Shown one piece after another: positions 6,326 through 13,821 of a stretch of 20,626 nt of DNA. Each line of letters begins with the position of its first letter. The stretch's first letter is position 1. Below the pieces are notes generated by a model. The model made no database searches. It was given only the letters and a program-made list of their open reading frames with translations, and was not told where the DNA came from. Made by a program: the position numbers and the translations under genes. Origin of the DNA: an uncultured Planctomycetaceae bacterium (lineage in GTDB: Bacteria; Planctomycetota; Planctomycetia; Pirellulales; Thermoguttaceae); NCBI GenBank assembly GCA_947307005.1, contig CAMZHY010000010.1:1-20626 (forward strand). Reading direction: 5' to 3'.

Positions 6326-7321
6326 ATGAAAAGACGTTCATCCTTTATGACCGGCGTTTGCGCGCTAGTCGCCGTCGTTCTTTTTTCCGCGTCCTCTTTT
6401 GCTCAGCCGCCGATGCAGGCGCCGAAGCTTTCGGACGAGTACAAAGCCGATCTTAATCGCGAACTCACGCCTCGCGGCGAAAAAATCGGACTCCTTATCG
6501 TTTCTCACGGCGCGGGATCTCCGTCGTGGACGAAGCTCGTCAACGATATTGCGGACAAGGTTCGCGCTTTGGACGAAAAAGACCATGTTTTCGCCGCGAT
6601 CGAGTCGTGCGACATGGAATTCAATTTCGAGAACGATATCGTCGCGGGCTTCGGCCGTCTTGAGAAGGCGGGTTGCGACGCGGTCGTCGTTGTTCCGGCG
6701 TTCATCTATCCGACGAGCCACGTTCAGTTTGACGTCGTGACGATTCTCGGTCTTTACGGCGATCCGAAGGCGCGCGAAGCCGCGCATGAAGAGAACGCGC
6801 GCATCCTTCGGACGAAGCTCCCGATCGCGCTGACCCCGACGCTCAGCGCCGGCGACCTCCTGAAAGACTACGCCGTCAATCAGGTTAAGTCCGTGATGAA
6901 AGACCCTGCAAACGAACGCGTTCTTTTCGTCGCGCACGGCGACGACGATTACGCCGGGCTCGTCGACGCGCAGACGAAGAGCGCCGTCGACGCGGTCGCC
7001 GAACTTGGGTTCGACTCCGTCGACACGGCTTTCGTCGGCATGGGCGCTATGTTTGCCAAGCGCGCGAAGCCCGTGATTGAAAAGAACACGAAAGACGGCA
7101 AAAAGACGATCGTCGTCGCGCTCTATCTCGCGTCCGGCTCCAAGAAGTTCCTCGAACGCGTTCAGAAGTTCCCCGCGATGGGCGCGGGAGCCGACGACGA
7201 AAACGCGCCGAGCCCGTCTCTCGAAGGTCTTGATTACGTCGGAACGGAAACGGCGCTTGGAGAATTTGACGGAACGCCTAAGTTTATCTACGACGTTGCG
7301 GTCGAAGCGAGCAAGAACTGA
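6326..7321 (+). CDS. Exported CbiX/SirB-like class II chelatase family protein
   Basis: 331 residues with a signal peptide (MKRRSS, hydrophobic core VCALVAVVLFSASS, likely cleavage SFA|Q). The rest resembles two tandem CbiX/SirB half-domains. N-half: GLLIVSHGAGSPSW with His61 and VVVVPAFIYPTSHVQFDV with His132, the pair expected to bind metal and insert it into a tetrapyrrole. C-half: VLFVAHGDDDYAG keeps His204, but the matching second site reads VVALYLASGSKKF with no His, so only the N-half looks catalytically complete. Known class II chelatases insert cobalt, nickel or iron into sirohydrochlorin; periplasmic versions exist. No tetrapyrrole genes are nearby, so the substrate is uncertain and metal binding or carriage is possible. 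No clear Shine-Dalgarno precedes the ATG, which is chosen for the signal peptide. A strong terminator follows. Confidence 0.75.
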   Translation: MKRRSSFMTGVCALVAVVLFSASSFAQPPMQAPKLSDEYKADLNRELTPRGEKIGLLIVSHGAGSPSWTKLVNDIADKVRALDEKDHVFAAIESCDMEFNFENDIVAGFGRLEKAGCDAVVVVPAFIYPTSHVQFDVVTILGLYGDPKAREAAHEENARILRTKLPIALTPTLSAGDLLKDYAVNQVKSVMKDPANERVLFVAHGDDDYAGLVDAQTKSAVDAVAELGFDSVDTAFVGMGAMFAKRAKPVIEKNTKDGKKTIVVALYLASGSKKFLERVQKFPAMGAGADDENAPSPSLEGLDYVGTETALGEFDGTPKFIYDVAVEASKN

Positions 7322-7351
7322 ATCAAAATCCTCGATCATGCGAAGCTCGCG

Positions 7352-7387
7352 AGCGCGTCCGTCTTCGGATGGACGCGCTATTTTTTT
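7352..7387 (+). terminator. Rho-independent terminator after the chelatase-like gene
   Basis: AGCGCGTCC (7352-7360) / GGACGCGCT (7371-7379), extended inward to a C-UUCG-G tetraloop (7363-7368) and followed by A and seven T (7381-7387). A textbook intrinsic terminator 30 bases past the stop. Confidence 0.92.
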
Positions 7388-7419
7388 CAGCGTCTTTTAA
7401 AAGAGGCGAAGAAAAAAAG

Positions 7420-7448
7420 TTGCGTTCGGAACGACGCGCCAATATAAT
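7420..7448 (+). promoter_or_regulatory. Promoter of the rhamnosidase gene
   Basis: TTGCGT (7420-7425), 17-base spacer, TATAAT (7443-7448); expected start near 7455, giving a leader of about 77 bases. Confidence 0.65.
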
Positions 7449-7531
7449 CGGGGAGGAATCAACGGTTGCGCGACGCGACGTCGCGAACCGACCACGACGT
7501 TTGTTACGACCAACACGACTAAGGTGAAGAA

Positions 7532-10294
7532 ATGAAATTGACAAACGCGTTTGCGGCGGCGATTCTCGCCGTCGTCGCGCTGGCGTCCGGCGCGCTGGCG
7601 TACGGCGCCGATTCGTCCCTCACGCCGACGAATTTGCGCTGCGAATATCTCACGAATCCGAAAGGACTCGACGCGCCCGCGCCGCGTTTGAGCTGGATTC
7701 TCGAAACTTCGGACGAGACCGCGATCGGTCAGCGCCAGAACTCGTATCGCGTCCGAGTCGACGCGACGCGAGAGGACGCCGAAAAGCTCCAAGGCAAGCT
7801 CTGGGACACCGGCTGGGTCGAGTCGAACGCGACGGCGCAGATCGTTTACGCCGGAACGAAACTGGAATCGGACTCTTGCTATTTCTGGACCGTTCAGATC
7901 AAGGATCAGGACGGCGCCCTTTCTGAGGCGTCAGACGTCGCGTGCTGGACGACGGGGCTTTTCGAGCAGTCTGAATGGACCGCGAAGTGGATCGGGACGG
8001 GCTATCTTCCGGACGGCGAAACGAACGTCGCGAAGACGTCGGGCCGCAACCCGAAGACGGGGTTCTTCGACTCTCCGTGGCTCCGAAAGACGTTTGAACT
8101 GAAATCTGCGCCCGCGAAAGCGCAGCTTTTCGTCGCGAGTTGCGGGTATTGCGACGTTTTCGTCAACGGCGAGAAGGTCGATAAAGACTCCGTCCTCGCG
8201 CCGAACGTCTCCGACCATAAATATCGCGCGCGCTACATAACGTACGACGTCGCGCCGTTCCTCAAAGAGGGCAAGAACGTAATCGCGCTCTGGCTCGGCG
8301 CCGGATGGGGCGTTTTCGGGGAATACGCCGCCGACAACGATCGTCCTCTCACGCCGATCGTGATGGCGCAGACCGATATTATCGCGGCGGACGGGGCCAA
8401 GACGCGCGTCGTTACCGATTCTTCGTGGAAGATTAGCCCGAGCTTCATCAGCACGAGCGGAAACTGGACCTTCGGCAATTTCGGCGGCGAACACGTCGAG
8501 GCGGCGCTGGAGAATCCGAACTGGAACAAGGTCGATTTCGACGATTCCGCGTGGAAGACCGCGACGGAATTCGCCCCGAAACTTGAAGTGACCGCGCAGG
8601 CGACCCCGATCAACGTTTTGACCGCGCCGATTCGTCCCGTCTCGATCGAGAAGAAGGGGGACGGCGTTTGGCGCGTCGATATGGGCGTGAACTTTGCGGG
8701 CTGGACTCGCGTCAAGCTCCATGGTAAGCCGAATTCGACGGTTAAATTCGATTATTCGGAACGTTCTCAGGAAACGAAGACGTTCAATCTCTCCAGTTCG
8801 ATCACGCTCGACGCGAAGGGCGACGGCGTTTTCCAGAACCGCTTCAACTACAGCTCCGGACGTTGGATTACGATCTCCGGAATCGACGAGGAGCCGAAGC
8901 TCGACGATATCGTCGGCTGGAATATTCGCACCAACTATGAGAACGCCGCGACCTGCGAAACGTCGGACGATCTTCAGAACTGGATCTATAACACGGGCCG
9001 CTGGACCTACGAGAACCTGTCGATTGGCGGCTACGTCGTCGACTGCCCGCAGCGCGAGCGCATGGGCTACGGCGGCGACGCGCACGCGACGTCCGAGTCG
9101 GGCATGTACAGCTACGGGCTCGAAGCGTTCTATTACAAATGGCTCCAAGACTGGCGCGACTGCCAGAAGGATTATCCCGACGGCTGGCTTCCGAACACGG
9201 CGCCGACCTACTGGGGCGGCGGCGGTCCTTCGTGGGGCGGAATCGTCATCACGCTTCCGTACACCTACTACTTGCAGTACGGCGACAAACGGATTCTCGA
9301 AGAGAACTTCGCGATGATTGAGAAGTGGCTCGGGTTCCTTGAGTCGAACGTCAAGGACGGGCTGCTCCAGAAGTACGGCGACGAGTGGAAGTTCCTCGGC
9401 GACTGGCTCTGGCCGGGCGCGCCGGACGGCCCCAACAGCCACACGCCGCAGGCGCTCTGCCTGAACAACATGTACCTCGTCTTCAACCTCGCGACGGCGG
9501 CGAAGATCGCGCGTGTTTTGGGACGCGAAGACCGCGCCGCGGAATGGGACAAGCTCGCCGATAGAACGCGCAAAGCGATCAACGCCAAGTATTACAAGGC
9601 GGACGAAGGCTCCTATCACGACGACGCGCAGGCGGTCCTCGCGCTTTCGCTCCTCGCCGACGTCCCCGCGACGGCGGCGGATCGGAAACGCGTCGAGAAG
9701 CGGCTCGAAGACGCGATTCTCGTCGATTCGAAGGGACACATCGGCGCCGGAATCACGGGCGGCGGACTCCTCTTCCGGTATCTGCGTCAGGAGAAACTCG
9801 ACGCGCTCGCGTATTCGACGCTCAAGCAGACGGAATATCCCGGCTGGGGCTTCATGCGCGCGCACGACGCGACGACCTACTGGGAAGCGTGGGAACTCGA
9901 CCGTCCCGGCCACTCGCTGCTGCACAGCTCGTATCTGTTCCCCGTTGCGTGGTATATCTCGGATCTTCTCGGGATTCAGCGCGACGACGAGGTCGTCGGG
10001 TTCCGCAAGTTCGTCGTTCGTCCCCCGAAGGCGGGCGACACGGATCTTACCTTCGCGCGCGGTTCGTATAACGCCATTACCGGGCTGATCAAATCCGCGT
10101 GGGAGAAGAAGGATTCCGGCATGGAACTGACGGTCGTCGTTCCTCCGAACACGTCGGCGACGGTTTACGTTCCGAAGACCTCGGCGACGGGCAAGGTCGC
10201 CGCGCCGAAGGGCGCCGAGGCGGTCTCTGAAAACGACGATTACGCCGTCTTCTCCGTCCCGTCGGGGGCCTTCGTCTTCAAGGAAACGAAATGA
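7532..10294 (+). CDS. Secreted alpha-L-rhamnosidase, GH78
   Basis: 920 residues. A signal peptide (about 1-24, ALAYGA cleavage region) is followed by a fibronectin-like N-domain (PTNLRCEYLTNPKGLDAPAPRLSW, about 30-145), the rhamnosidase N beta-domain (about 185-340), the PF05592 beta-sandwich (about 350-450), the alpha/alpha-barrel catalytic domain (about 455-800) and the C-terminal beta-domain (about 805-880). The hallmark DCPQRERMGYGGDAH starts at Asp504; Glu509 is the likely general acid by analogy with characterised GH78 enzymes, and Glu785 in TTYWEAWELD is the candidate base. These enzymes release terminal alpha-L-rhamnose from plant or bacterial glycans. AAGGTG stands just before the ATG. 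There is no SusCD pair or sulfatase beside it, so it is a single-gene transcription unit, with terminators on both sides. Full family length and no lesions. Confidence 0.95.
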   Translation: MKLTNAFAAAILAVVALASGALAYGADSSLTPTNLRCEYLTNPKGLDAPAPRLSWILETSDETAIGQRQNSYRVRVDATREDAEKLQGKLWDTGWVESNATAQIVYAGTKLESDSCYFWTVQIKDQDGALSEASDVACWTTGLFEQSEWTAKWIGTGYLPDGETNVAKTSGRNPKTGFFDSPWLRKTFELKSAPAKAQLFVASCGYCDVFVNGEKVDKDSVLAPNVSDHKYRARYITYDVAPFLKEGKNVIALWLGAGWGVFGEYAADNDRPLTPIVMAQTDIIAADGAKTRVVTDSSWKISPSFISTSGNWTFGNFGGEHVEAALENPNWNKVDFDDSAWKTATEFAPKLEVTAQATPINVLTAPIRPVSIEKKGDGVWRVDMGVNFAGWTRVKLHGKPNSTVKFDYSERSQETKTFNLSSSITLDAKGDGVFQNRFNYSSGRWITISGIDEEPKLDDIVGWNIRTNYENAATCETSDDLQNWIYNTGRWTYENLSIGGYVVDCPQRERMGYGGDAHATSESGMYSYGLEAFYYKWLQDWRDCQKDYPDGWLPNTAPTYWGGGGPSWGGIVITLPYTYYLQYGDKRILEENFAMIEKWLGFLESNVKDGLLQKYGDEWKFLGDWLWPGAPDGPNSHTPQALCLNNMYLVFNLATAAKIARVLGREDRAAEWDKLADRTRKAINAKYYKADEGSYHDDAQAVLALSLLADVPATAADRKRVEKRLEDAILVDSKGHIGAGITGGGLLFRYLRQEKLDALAYSTLKQTEYPGWGFMRAHDATTYWEAWELDRPGHSLLHSSYLFPVAWYISDLLGIQRDDEVVGFRKFVVRPPKAGDTDLTFARGSYNAITGLIKSAWEKKDSGMELTVVVPPNTSATVYVPKTSATGKVAAPKGAEAVSENDDYAVFSVPSGAFVFKETK

Positions 10295-10340
10295 CGCTTT
10301 CACGCGTCGATAAAGACCGACGTTGAAAGACGTCGATGAA

Positions 10341-10382
10341 AGATCGCCGCGACGTCCCCATTGAACGTCGCGGCGATTTCTT
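10341..10382 (+). terminator. Intrinsic terminator after the rhamnosidase gene
   Basis: ATCGCCGCGACGT (10343-10355) / ACGTCGCGGCGAT (10365-10377), 13 perfect pairs with a 9-base loop, flanked by AG / TT and followed by TTTCTT. A smaller stem, CGACGT (10319-10324) / ACGTCG (10329-10334), precedes it. It also lies in the leader of the next gene, 40 bases before its ATG, and could act as an attenuator. Confidence 0.75.
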
Positions 10383-10422
10383 AACCGCTTCATTGAAAAT
10401 CAATAGCAAAGGGAACTTCGAA

Positions 10423-10983
10423 ATGTTTGAAGGCTTTGATTTTTCGAATTTCTGGGACGACGATTCGTACAACGTCGAGAATTACGTTAGCGACCCGCCT
10501 TCCGACGAGCTGATTGCCGAGATCGAGGAGGAGTTAGGGTACAAGTTGCCCGCGTCTTACGTTTGGCTCATGAAACGCCACAACGGCGGCGTTCCGGTCA
10601 ACGTCTGTTTCCCGACCAAAACGCCGACGAGCTGGGCGGACGACCATATCGCGATCGAACATATTTACGGGATCGGGCGGGAGAAAGATTACAGTCTGTG
10701 CGGCAAAATCGGCAGTCGTTTCATGATCGAGGAATGGGAGTATCCTCCGATCGGCGTCGTCCTCTGCGGTTGTCCCAGCGCGGGCCACGATCTGGTCTTC
10801 CTCGATTACCGGGACTGCGGCCCTCAAGGGGAGCCGAAAGTCTCTCACGTCGACCTTGACTTTGACGAAACGATAACCGTTCTGACGGACAATTTCGAGG
10901 AGTTTATTCGCGGGCTTGTCAACGAAAGCGCTTACGAATATGAGGACGACGAAGATTTCGACGACGAGGACGACGAAGAGTAG
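10423..10983 (+). CDS. SMI1/KNR4 (SUKH) family protein
   Basis: 186 residues from the ATG at 10423, which has AGGG nine bases upstream. The open frame extends to 10336, but that extension would cross the terminator hairpin. The SUKH core is clear: DELIAEIEEELGYKLPASYVWLMKRHNGGVP, then YPPIGVVLCGCPSAGHDLVFLDYRDCGPQGEPKVSHVDLDFDETITVLTDNFEEFIRGL. The last 20 residues are almost wholly Asp/Glu with a few aromatics. SUKH proteins often serve as immunity proteins against polymorphic toxins, but this subtype is also found alone in planctomycetes; no toxin gene adjoins it. The ART-fold cassette 1.6 kb downstream is on the same strand but separated by the RNA ligase. Family secure, role unknown. Confidence 0.88.
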   Translation: MFEGFDFSNFWDDDSYNVENYVSDPPSDELIAEIEEELGYKLPASYVWLMKRHNGGVPVNVCFPTKTPTSWADDHIAIEHIYGIGREKDYSLCGKIGSRFMIEEWEYPPIGVVLCGCPSAGHDLVFLDYRDCGPQGEPKVSHVDLDFDETITVLTDNFEEFIRGLVNESAYEYEDDEDFDDEDDEE

Positions 10984-11021
10984 GGCGTCGCGAATCGTCG
11001 CGAGATTTCTGAAATGATAAT

Positions 11022-11057
11022 CCCCGACCTTTTTTGCGCAAAAATTAAAGGTCGGGG
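11022..11057 (+). terminator. Large inverted repeat after the SMI1/KNR4 gene, possible terminator
   Basis: CCCCGACCTTT (11022-11032) / AAAGGTCGGGG (11047-11057), 11 perfect pairs; the loop itself contains TTTTGCGCAAAA, which can extend the stem. It lies about 40 bases after the stop. No T-run follows on either strand, so termination is likely but not typical. Confidence 0.5.
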
Positions 11058-11113
11058 GTTGCGACGGTTGGGATTGGCGTTACAATTCCCGCGCGGATGG
11101 GATATTTTTCTTT

Positions 11114-11142
11114 TTTTTTCAACTCCTCGGCGAAAATATAAT
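11114..11142 (+). promoter_or_regulatory. Probable promoter of the RNA ligase gene
   Basis: Consensus TATAAT at 11137-11142, but the matching -35 window is a run of T (11111-11119) with little resemblance to TTGACA. The -10 alone is convincing. Confidence 0.4.
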
Positions 11143-11211
11143 ACATACGGATAGCAGGGGAGATGATTTTTTTGGCCGCCGATTGCGGCGAGTTGCATAG
11201 GGGACGCCGAA

Positions 11212-12258
11212 ATGACGAGAAAACTTGCGAGCATTCAGAAAATTGAAAGCGTCGAGCCGATCGAAGGCGCGGATAAAATTGAGCTGGCGCATGTGCTGGG
11301 ATGGCGCTGCGTCGTGAATAAGGGACAGTTCCAGCCGTCCGATTTGGCGGTCTATTTTGAGATCGACAGTTTCCTGCCGGTTCGTCCGGAATTTGAGTTT
11401 CTAAGGGCGTCGAGCTACCGGAAGAGCGACGTCCTCGGGGAAGGGTTTCGTCTGAAGACGATGAAGTTTCGCGGGCAAATCTCGCAGGGGCTGCTACTTC
11501 CCGTAAGCTCGCTTCCGGATATCTCTAAGGACGCGCAAATCGGCGACGACGTCACGGAACTTCTCGGCGTCCGCAAATGGGAGATCGAGGAGCGCGCGAC
11601 TTCGGGCGGCTCCGTGATCGGGACGCTCCCGAGGGATATTCCGCACACGGACGAGACGCGGATTCAGGCGAGCCCCGAACTCCTCGAAGCGTTCGCCGGA
11701 CTGAAATACTATATCTCCACGAAGATGGACGGAAGCTCGCACTCGATTGGGATCGACGAGGACGGATTTCACGTTACGGGGCACAATTACGAGTACAAAG
11801 ACGACGGGCAGTCTTCCTTCTACAACCTCGTCAACGAGCGCGGGTACAAAGAAAAGCTCCAAGCGTTTATGGCGAAAGAGGGTCTTACGACGCTAACGAT
11901 TCAGGGCGAATTCTGCGCGCCGGGGATTCAGCGAAACCGTTTGAAGCTGCTCAAGCCGGAATGGTACGTTTTCACGATACGGGAGAACGGCAAGCGAGTC
12001 GGACTCGACCGAATGCTGGCGATCTGCGACGAACTCGGACTAACGAGCGTTCCGATCGAAGAGGTCGACGTCGATCTTCCCTCGAAATACCCGACGGTCG
12101 AAGCGCTTCTGGAACGCGCCGACGGAAACTATCCGAACGGCGGCAAAAAGGAAGGAATCGTCATCCGCCCGACGGAGCCCGTCTTTAACGAGACGATTAG
12201 CGCGTCGCTGAGCGTTAAAGTTGTGAACAACAAGTACTTGCTCAAGAACGACGACTGA
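11212..12258 (+). CDS. ATP-dependent RNA ligase, DRB0094 / Rnl5 type
   Basis: 348 residues. The first ~140 form the OB-fold-like N-terminal module of this family (KLASIQKIESVEPIEGADKIELAHVLGW, VYFEIDSFLP, GFRLKTMKFRGQISQGLLLP). The nucleotidyltransferase module follows: motif I STKMDGSS with Lys171 as the expected adenylated residue, motif III region QGEFCAPGIQ, motif IV EGIVIRP, and motif V SVKVVNNKYLLK near the C-terminus. The enzyme uses ATP to seal 3'-OH / 5'-phosphate RNA ends; the Deinococcus member prefers nicks in duplexes with RNA at the 3' side. AGGGGA seven bases before the ATG fixes the start. All motifs are intact. The last 228 bp are repeated at 13594-13821. No RtcA/B, end-healing kinase-phosphatase or RNA repair partner is nearby. 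Confidence 0.93.
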   Translation: MTRKLASIQKIESVEPIEGADKIELAHVLGWRCVVNKGQFQPSDLAVYFEIDSFLPVRPEFEFLRASSYRKSDVLGEGFRLKTMKFRGQISQGLLLPVSSLPDISKDAQIGDDVTELLGVRKWEIEERATSGGSVIGTLPRDIPHTDETRIQASPELLEAFAGLKYYISTKMDGSSHSIGIDEDGFHVTGHNYEYKDDGQSSFYNLVNERGYKEKLQAFMAKEGLTTLTIQGEFCAPGIQRNRLKLLKPEWYVFTIRENGKRVGLDRMLAICDELGLTSVPIEEVDVDLPSKYPTVEALLERADGNYPNGGKKEGIVIRPTEPVFNETISASLSVKVVNNKYLLKNDD

Positions 12259-12262
12259 CCGG
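12031..12262 (+). repeat. Direct repeat copy 1 (3' end of the RNA ligase gene)
   Basis: Matches 13594-13825 base for base without gaps at an offset of 1563. I count 12 substitutions over the 228 coding bases, most of them in the first 90. Identity ends just after the stop codon (GACCG). The repeat codes for ligase motifs IV and V. Confidence 0.95.
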
Positions 12263-12270
12263 CGTTGAAT

Positions 12271-12322
12271 GGACGAGAAACCCGAAGACTTGGCGGGCTT
12301 CTCGTCCGACGTTTTTTTCTTT
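12271..12322 (+). terminator. Intrinsic terminator after the RNA ligase gene
   Basis: GGACGAGAAACCCG (12271-12284) / CGGGCTTCTCGTCC (12294-12307), 14 pairs with one mismatch and a 9-base loop, then GACGTTTTTTTCTTT. Strong. It separates the ligase from the cassette and has no equivalent after repeat copy 2. Confidence 0.9.
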
Positions 12323-12480
12323 GACTCCCGATTTTCAAGCATTGCGACGGATCTGCGCTTATTTGTGAAAAGCGCGTTCGATGTTTTTTTTGATAAATGT
12401 TGCGCTAACATACGAATAATATTGGAAATCGGAATTTAGAGGATTATTATTAAGGGGACGCGAAACGAGCGCTAACAAGC

Positions 12481-12511
12481 GTTTGACAATCAAACGGTTA
12501 AAGACTATGAT
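12481..12511 (+). promoter_or_regulatory. Strong promoter of the DUF3791/DUF3990 cassette with overlapping operator-like dyad
   Basis: TTGACA (12483-12488), 17-base spacer, TATGAT (12506-12511); expected start near 12518, a leader of about 27 bases. A perfect dyad GTTTGA-CAA-TCAAAC (12481-12495) covers the -35, a place where an autorepressor could bind. Confidence 0.72.
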
Positions 12512-12544
12512 TGACTGAAATATTGGTTGTTAGGGGACTCTGCC

Positions 12545-12769
12545 ATGAACGCGCGAGAGAAAGAAGTTCTTAATATGCAGTTGGTTTTGATACCGATTTT
12601 AGCTAGAGCTTGGGGAAAGTCGTACGCAGAGTTGTCGGACGTATTGAAGAAATACGACGTTTTAAGTTACATCGACGTTTGTTACGAAAACTATAATTCT
12701 CTTGGCAATCAAGGTATTATCGACGATCTGGAAGACTATATTAAAATGCAAGGAGTCGACGTTCGTTGA
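12545..12769 (+). CDS. DUF3791-like small protein (putative partner of the ART-fold protein)
   Basis: 74-residue helical protein. The pattern LNMQLVLIPILARAWGKSYAELSDVLKKYDVLSYIDVCYENYNSLGNQGIIDDLEDYI resembles DUF3791, a small family usually coded just ahead of DUF3990. The ATG at 12545 is chosen because GGGGA lies seven bases upstream; a TTG at 12527 is in frame but lacks a site. Its TGA overlaps the TTG start of the DUF3990 gene as TTGA, so the two are translationally coupled. Position and size suggest an antitoxin-like or accessory subunit for the ART-fold protein; this is inference. Codons are clearly more A/T-rich than in the flanking ligase gene, suggesting separate origin. No DNA-binding motif is apparent. 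Confidence 0.75.
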   Translation: MNAREKEVLNMQLVLIPILARAWGKSYAELSDVLKKYDVLSYIDVCYENYNSLGNQGIIDDLEDYIKMQGVDVR

Positions 12770-13560
12770 AAAAGTTATATCACGGGACAATTAACGACTT
12801 CGACGAGATTGACTTATCAGCTGGAAGAGGCTATCGGGATTTCGGCAAAGGTTTTTACGCGACGGCGGTTCCCTCTCATGCGGAAAGACTAGCCCTTAGA
12901 AACAAGAGAATTGCCGAAAAACGTCGAAGTTTTCTCAGCGCTGAAGATGAGGCAAAACTACGGAAAATCGTCGCTTACCGATACAATCTACTTTTCAACG
13001 AGGACGTTTCGGAACTTAACGTTCAAGTTTTTGAAAAAGCCGATAAAACGTGGCTTCGTTTTATTCTCCTGAACAGAAAAAACGAAGGAAGCCCTCACAA
13101 TTACGATATAGTAATCGGTCCAACTGCGGACGCTGAAACAGTCGCCGTCATAAACGAGTATTACGACGAGTTGGAAGAGTCTGGATATTCAGACGAGGTT
13201 TGTGAAAAAGTAATAGCGGAGTTAAAACCTGAGAATTTACCAAAACAGTATTTCTTTGGGACGAAAAGAGCTCTCAGAACTCTAAACTTTGATAAAGAGA
13301 AAAAGACGGGAGGTTGGATAATGAGCGCAAAAGCCGACCAGAAAAAAAATACGCGCGCCATAGTCGTGTTCCTTGTAGAGTCTCTTATGAAAGAGAAAGG
13401 CTGTTCTAGGGACGAGGCGGTCGAATTTCTGCTCAAGACCACGACTTATGCCGCTCTCATGGAGGAGGAGACGGAACTATATTTAGAACCAAGAGAGGCT
13501 GCGCTCGATATTTTAAAGGAAGAACTTGCGGGAAATCCCTATAGATTATTGGAATTATGA
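12766..13560 (+). CDS. DUF3990 ADP-ribosyltransferase-fold protein fused to a C-terminal helical domain
   Basis: 264 residues from a TTG overlapping the upstream stop (TTGA). Residues 1-185 match DUF3990, a family placed in the ADP-ribosyltransferase superfamily: LYHGT (4-8), GRGYRDFGKGFYAT (about 20-33), AERLA, NYDIVIGPTADAETVAVINEYYDE, and the usual ending LPKQYFFGTKRALRTLNF. It could modify a host target with NAD, but activity is not shown for most members. Residues 186-264 are an extra helical part (RAIVVFLVESLMKEKGCSRDEAVEFLLKTTTYAALMEEETELYLEPREAALDILKEEL). That part begins at an internal ATG (13321) with GGGAGG seven bases before it, so it is probably also made separately. Codon use is A/T-richer than neighbouring genes. 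Downstream lies the duplicated ligase tail; no terminator comes between them. Confidence 0.82.
   Translation: MKKLYHGTINDFDEIDLSAGRGYRDFGKGFYATAVPSHAERLALRNKRIAEKRRSFLSAEDEAKLRKIVAYRYNLLFNEDVSELNVQVFEKADKTWLRFILLNRKNEGSPHNYDIVIGPTADAETVAVINEYYDELEESGYSDEVCEKVIAELKPENLPKQYFFGTKRALRTLNFDKEKKTGGWIMSAKADQKKNTRAIVVFLVESLMKEKGCSRDEAVEFLLKTTTYAALMEEETELYLEPREAALDILKEELAGNPYRLLEL
13308..13560 (+). other. Internal ribosome binding site and in-frame start giving a 79-residue protein
   Basis: GGGAGG (13308-13313), seven bases, ATG (13321-13323), in frame with the DUF3990 gene and placed exactly where the DUF3990 domain ends. The product would start MSAKADQKKNTRAI and end at 13560. The size and helical pattern resemble small proteins I recall beside DUF3791/DUF3990 pairs. 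The ribosome binding site is better than that of the full-length TTG start. Confidence 0.6.
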
Positions 13561-13821
13561 TTGTTTCGTAATCGGGAGTTCGAAGAGCGCCGCGAACTGG
13601 GACTAACAAGCGTTCTGATCAAAGAGGGCGACTTCGATCTCCCCTCGAAATACCCGACGGTCGAAGCGCTGCTGGAACGCGCCGACGGAAACTATCCGAA
13701 CGGCGGCAAGAAAGAAGGAATCGTCATCCGCCCGACGGAGCCCGTCTTCAACGAGACGATCAGCGCGTCGCTGAGCGTTAAAGTTGTGAACAACAAGTAC
13801 TTGCTCAAGAACGACGACTGA
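13561..13821 (+). pseudogene. Duplicated C-terminal fragment of the RNA ligase
   Basis: Open frame of 86 codons from a TTG directly after the DUF3990 stop. The last 75 residues equal the end of the RNA ligase except for four changes close together near the junction (P to L, E to K, V to G, V to F). Motifs IV (EGIVIRP) and V (KVVNNKYLLK) are present, but the adenylation Lys and everything before it are missing, so it cannot ligate. The preceding 11 codons (FRNREFEERR) faintly recall the ligase segment VFTIRENGKR, which could mean that a longer copy lost internal sequence. No clear ribosome binding site; it may be translated by read-through coupling or not at all. Confidence 0.85.

Noticed and set aside
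7931..10393. 820-codon open frame on the minus strand
   Set aside because: It lies opposite the full-length GH78 rhamnosidase; composition is Arg/Val-rich as expected for a shadow frame.
11101..11120. T-run as a terminator of the SMI1/KNR4 gene
   Set aside because: No adjacent stem directly before it; the 11022-11057 hairpin is more than 40 bases away. It more likely belongs to the promoter region of the ligase.
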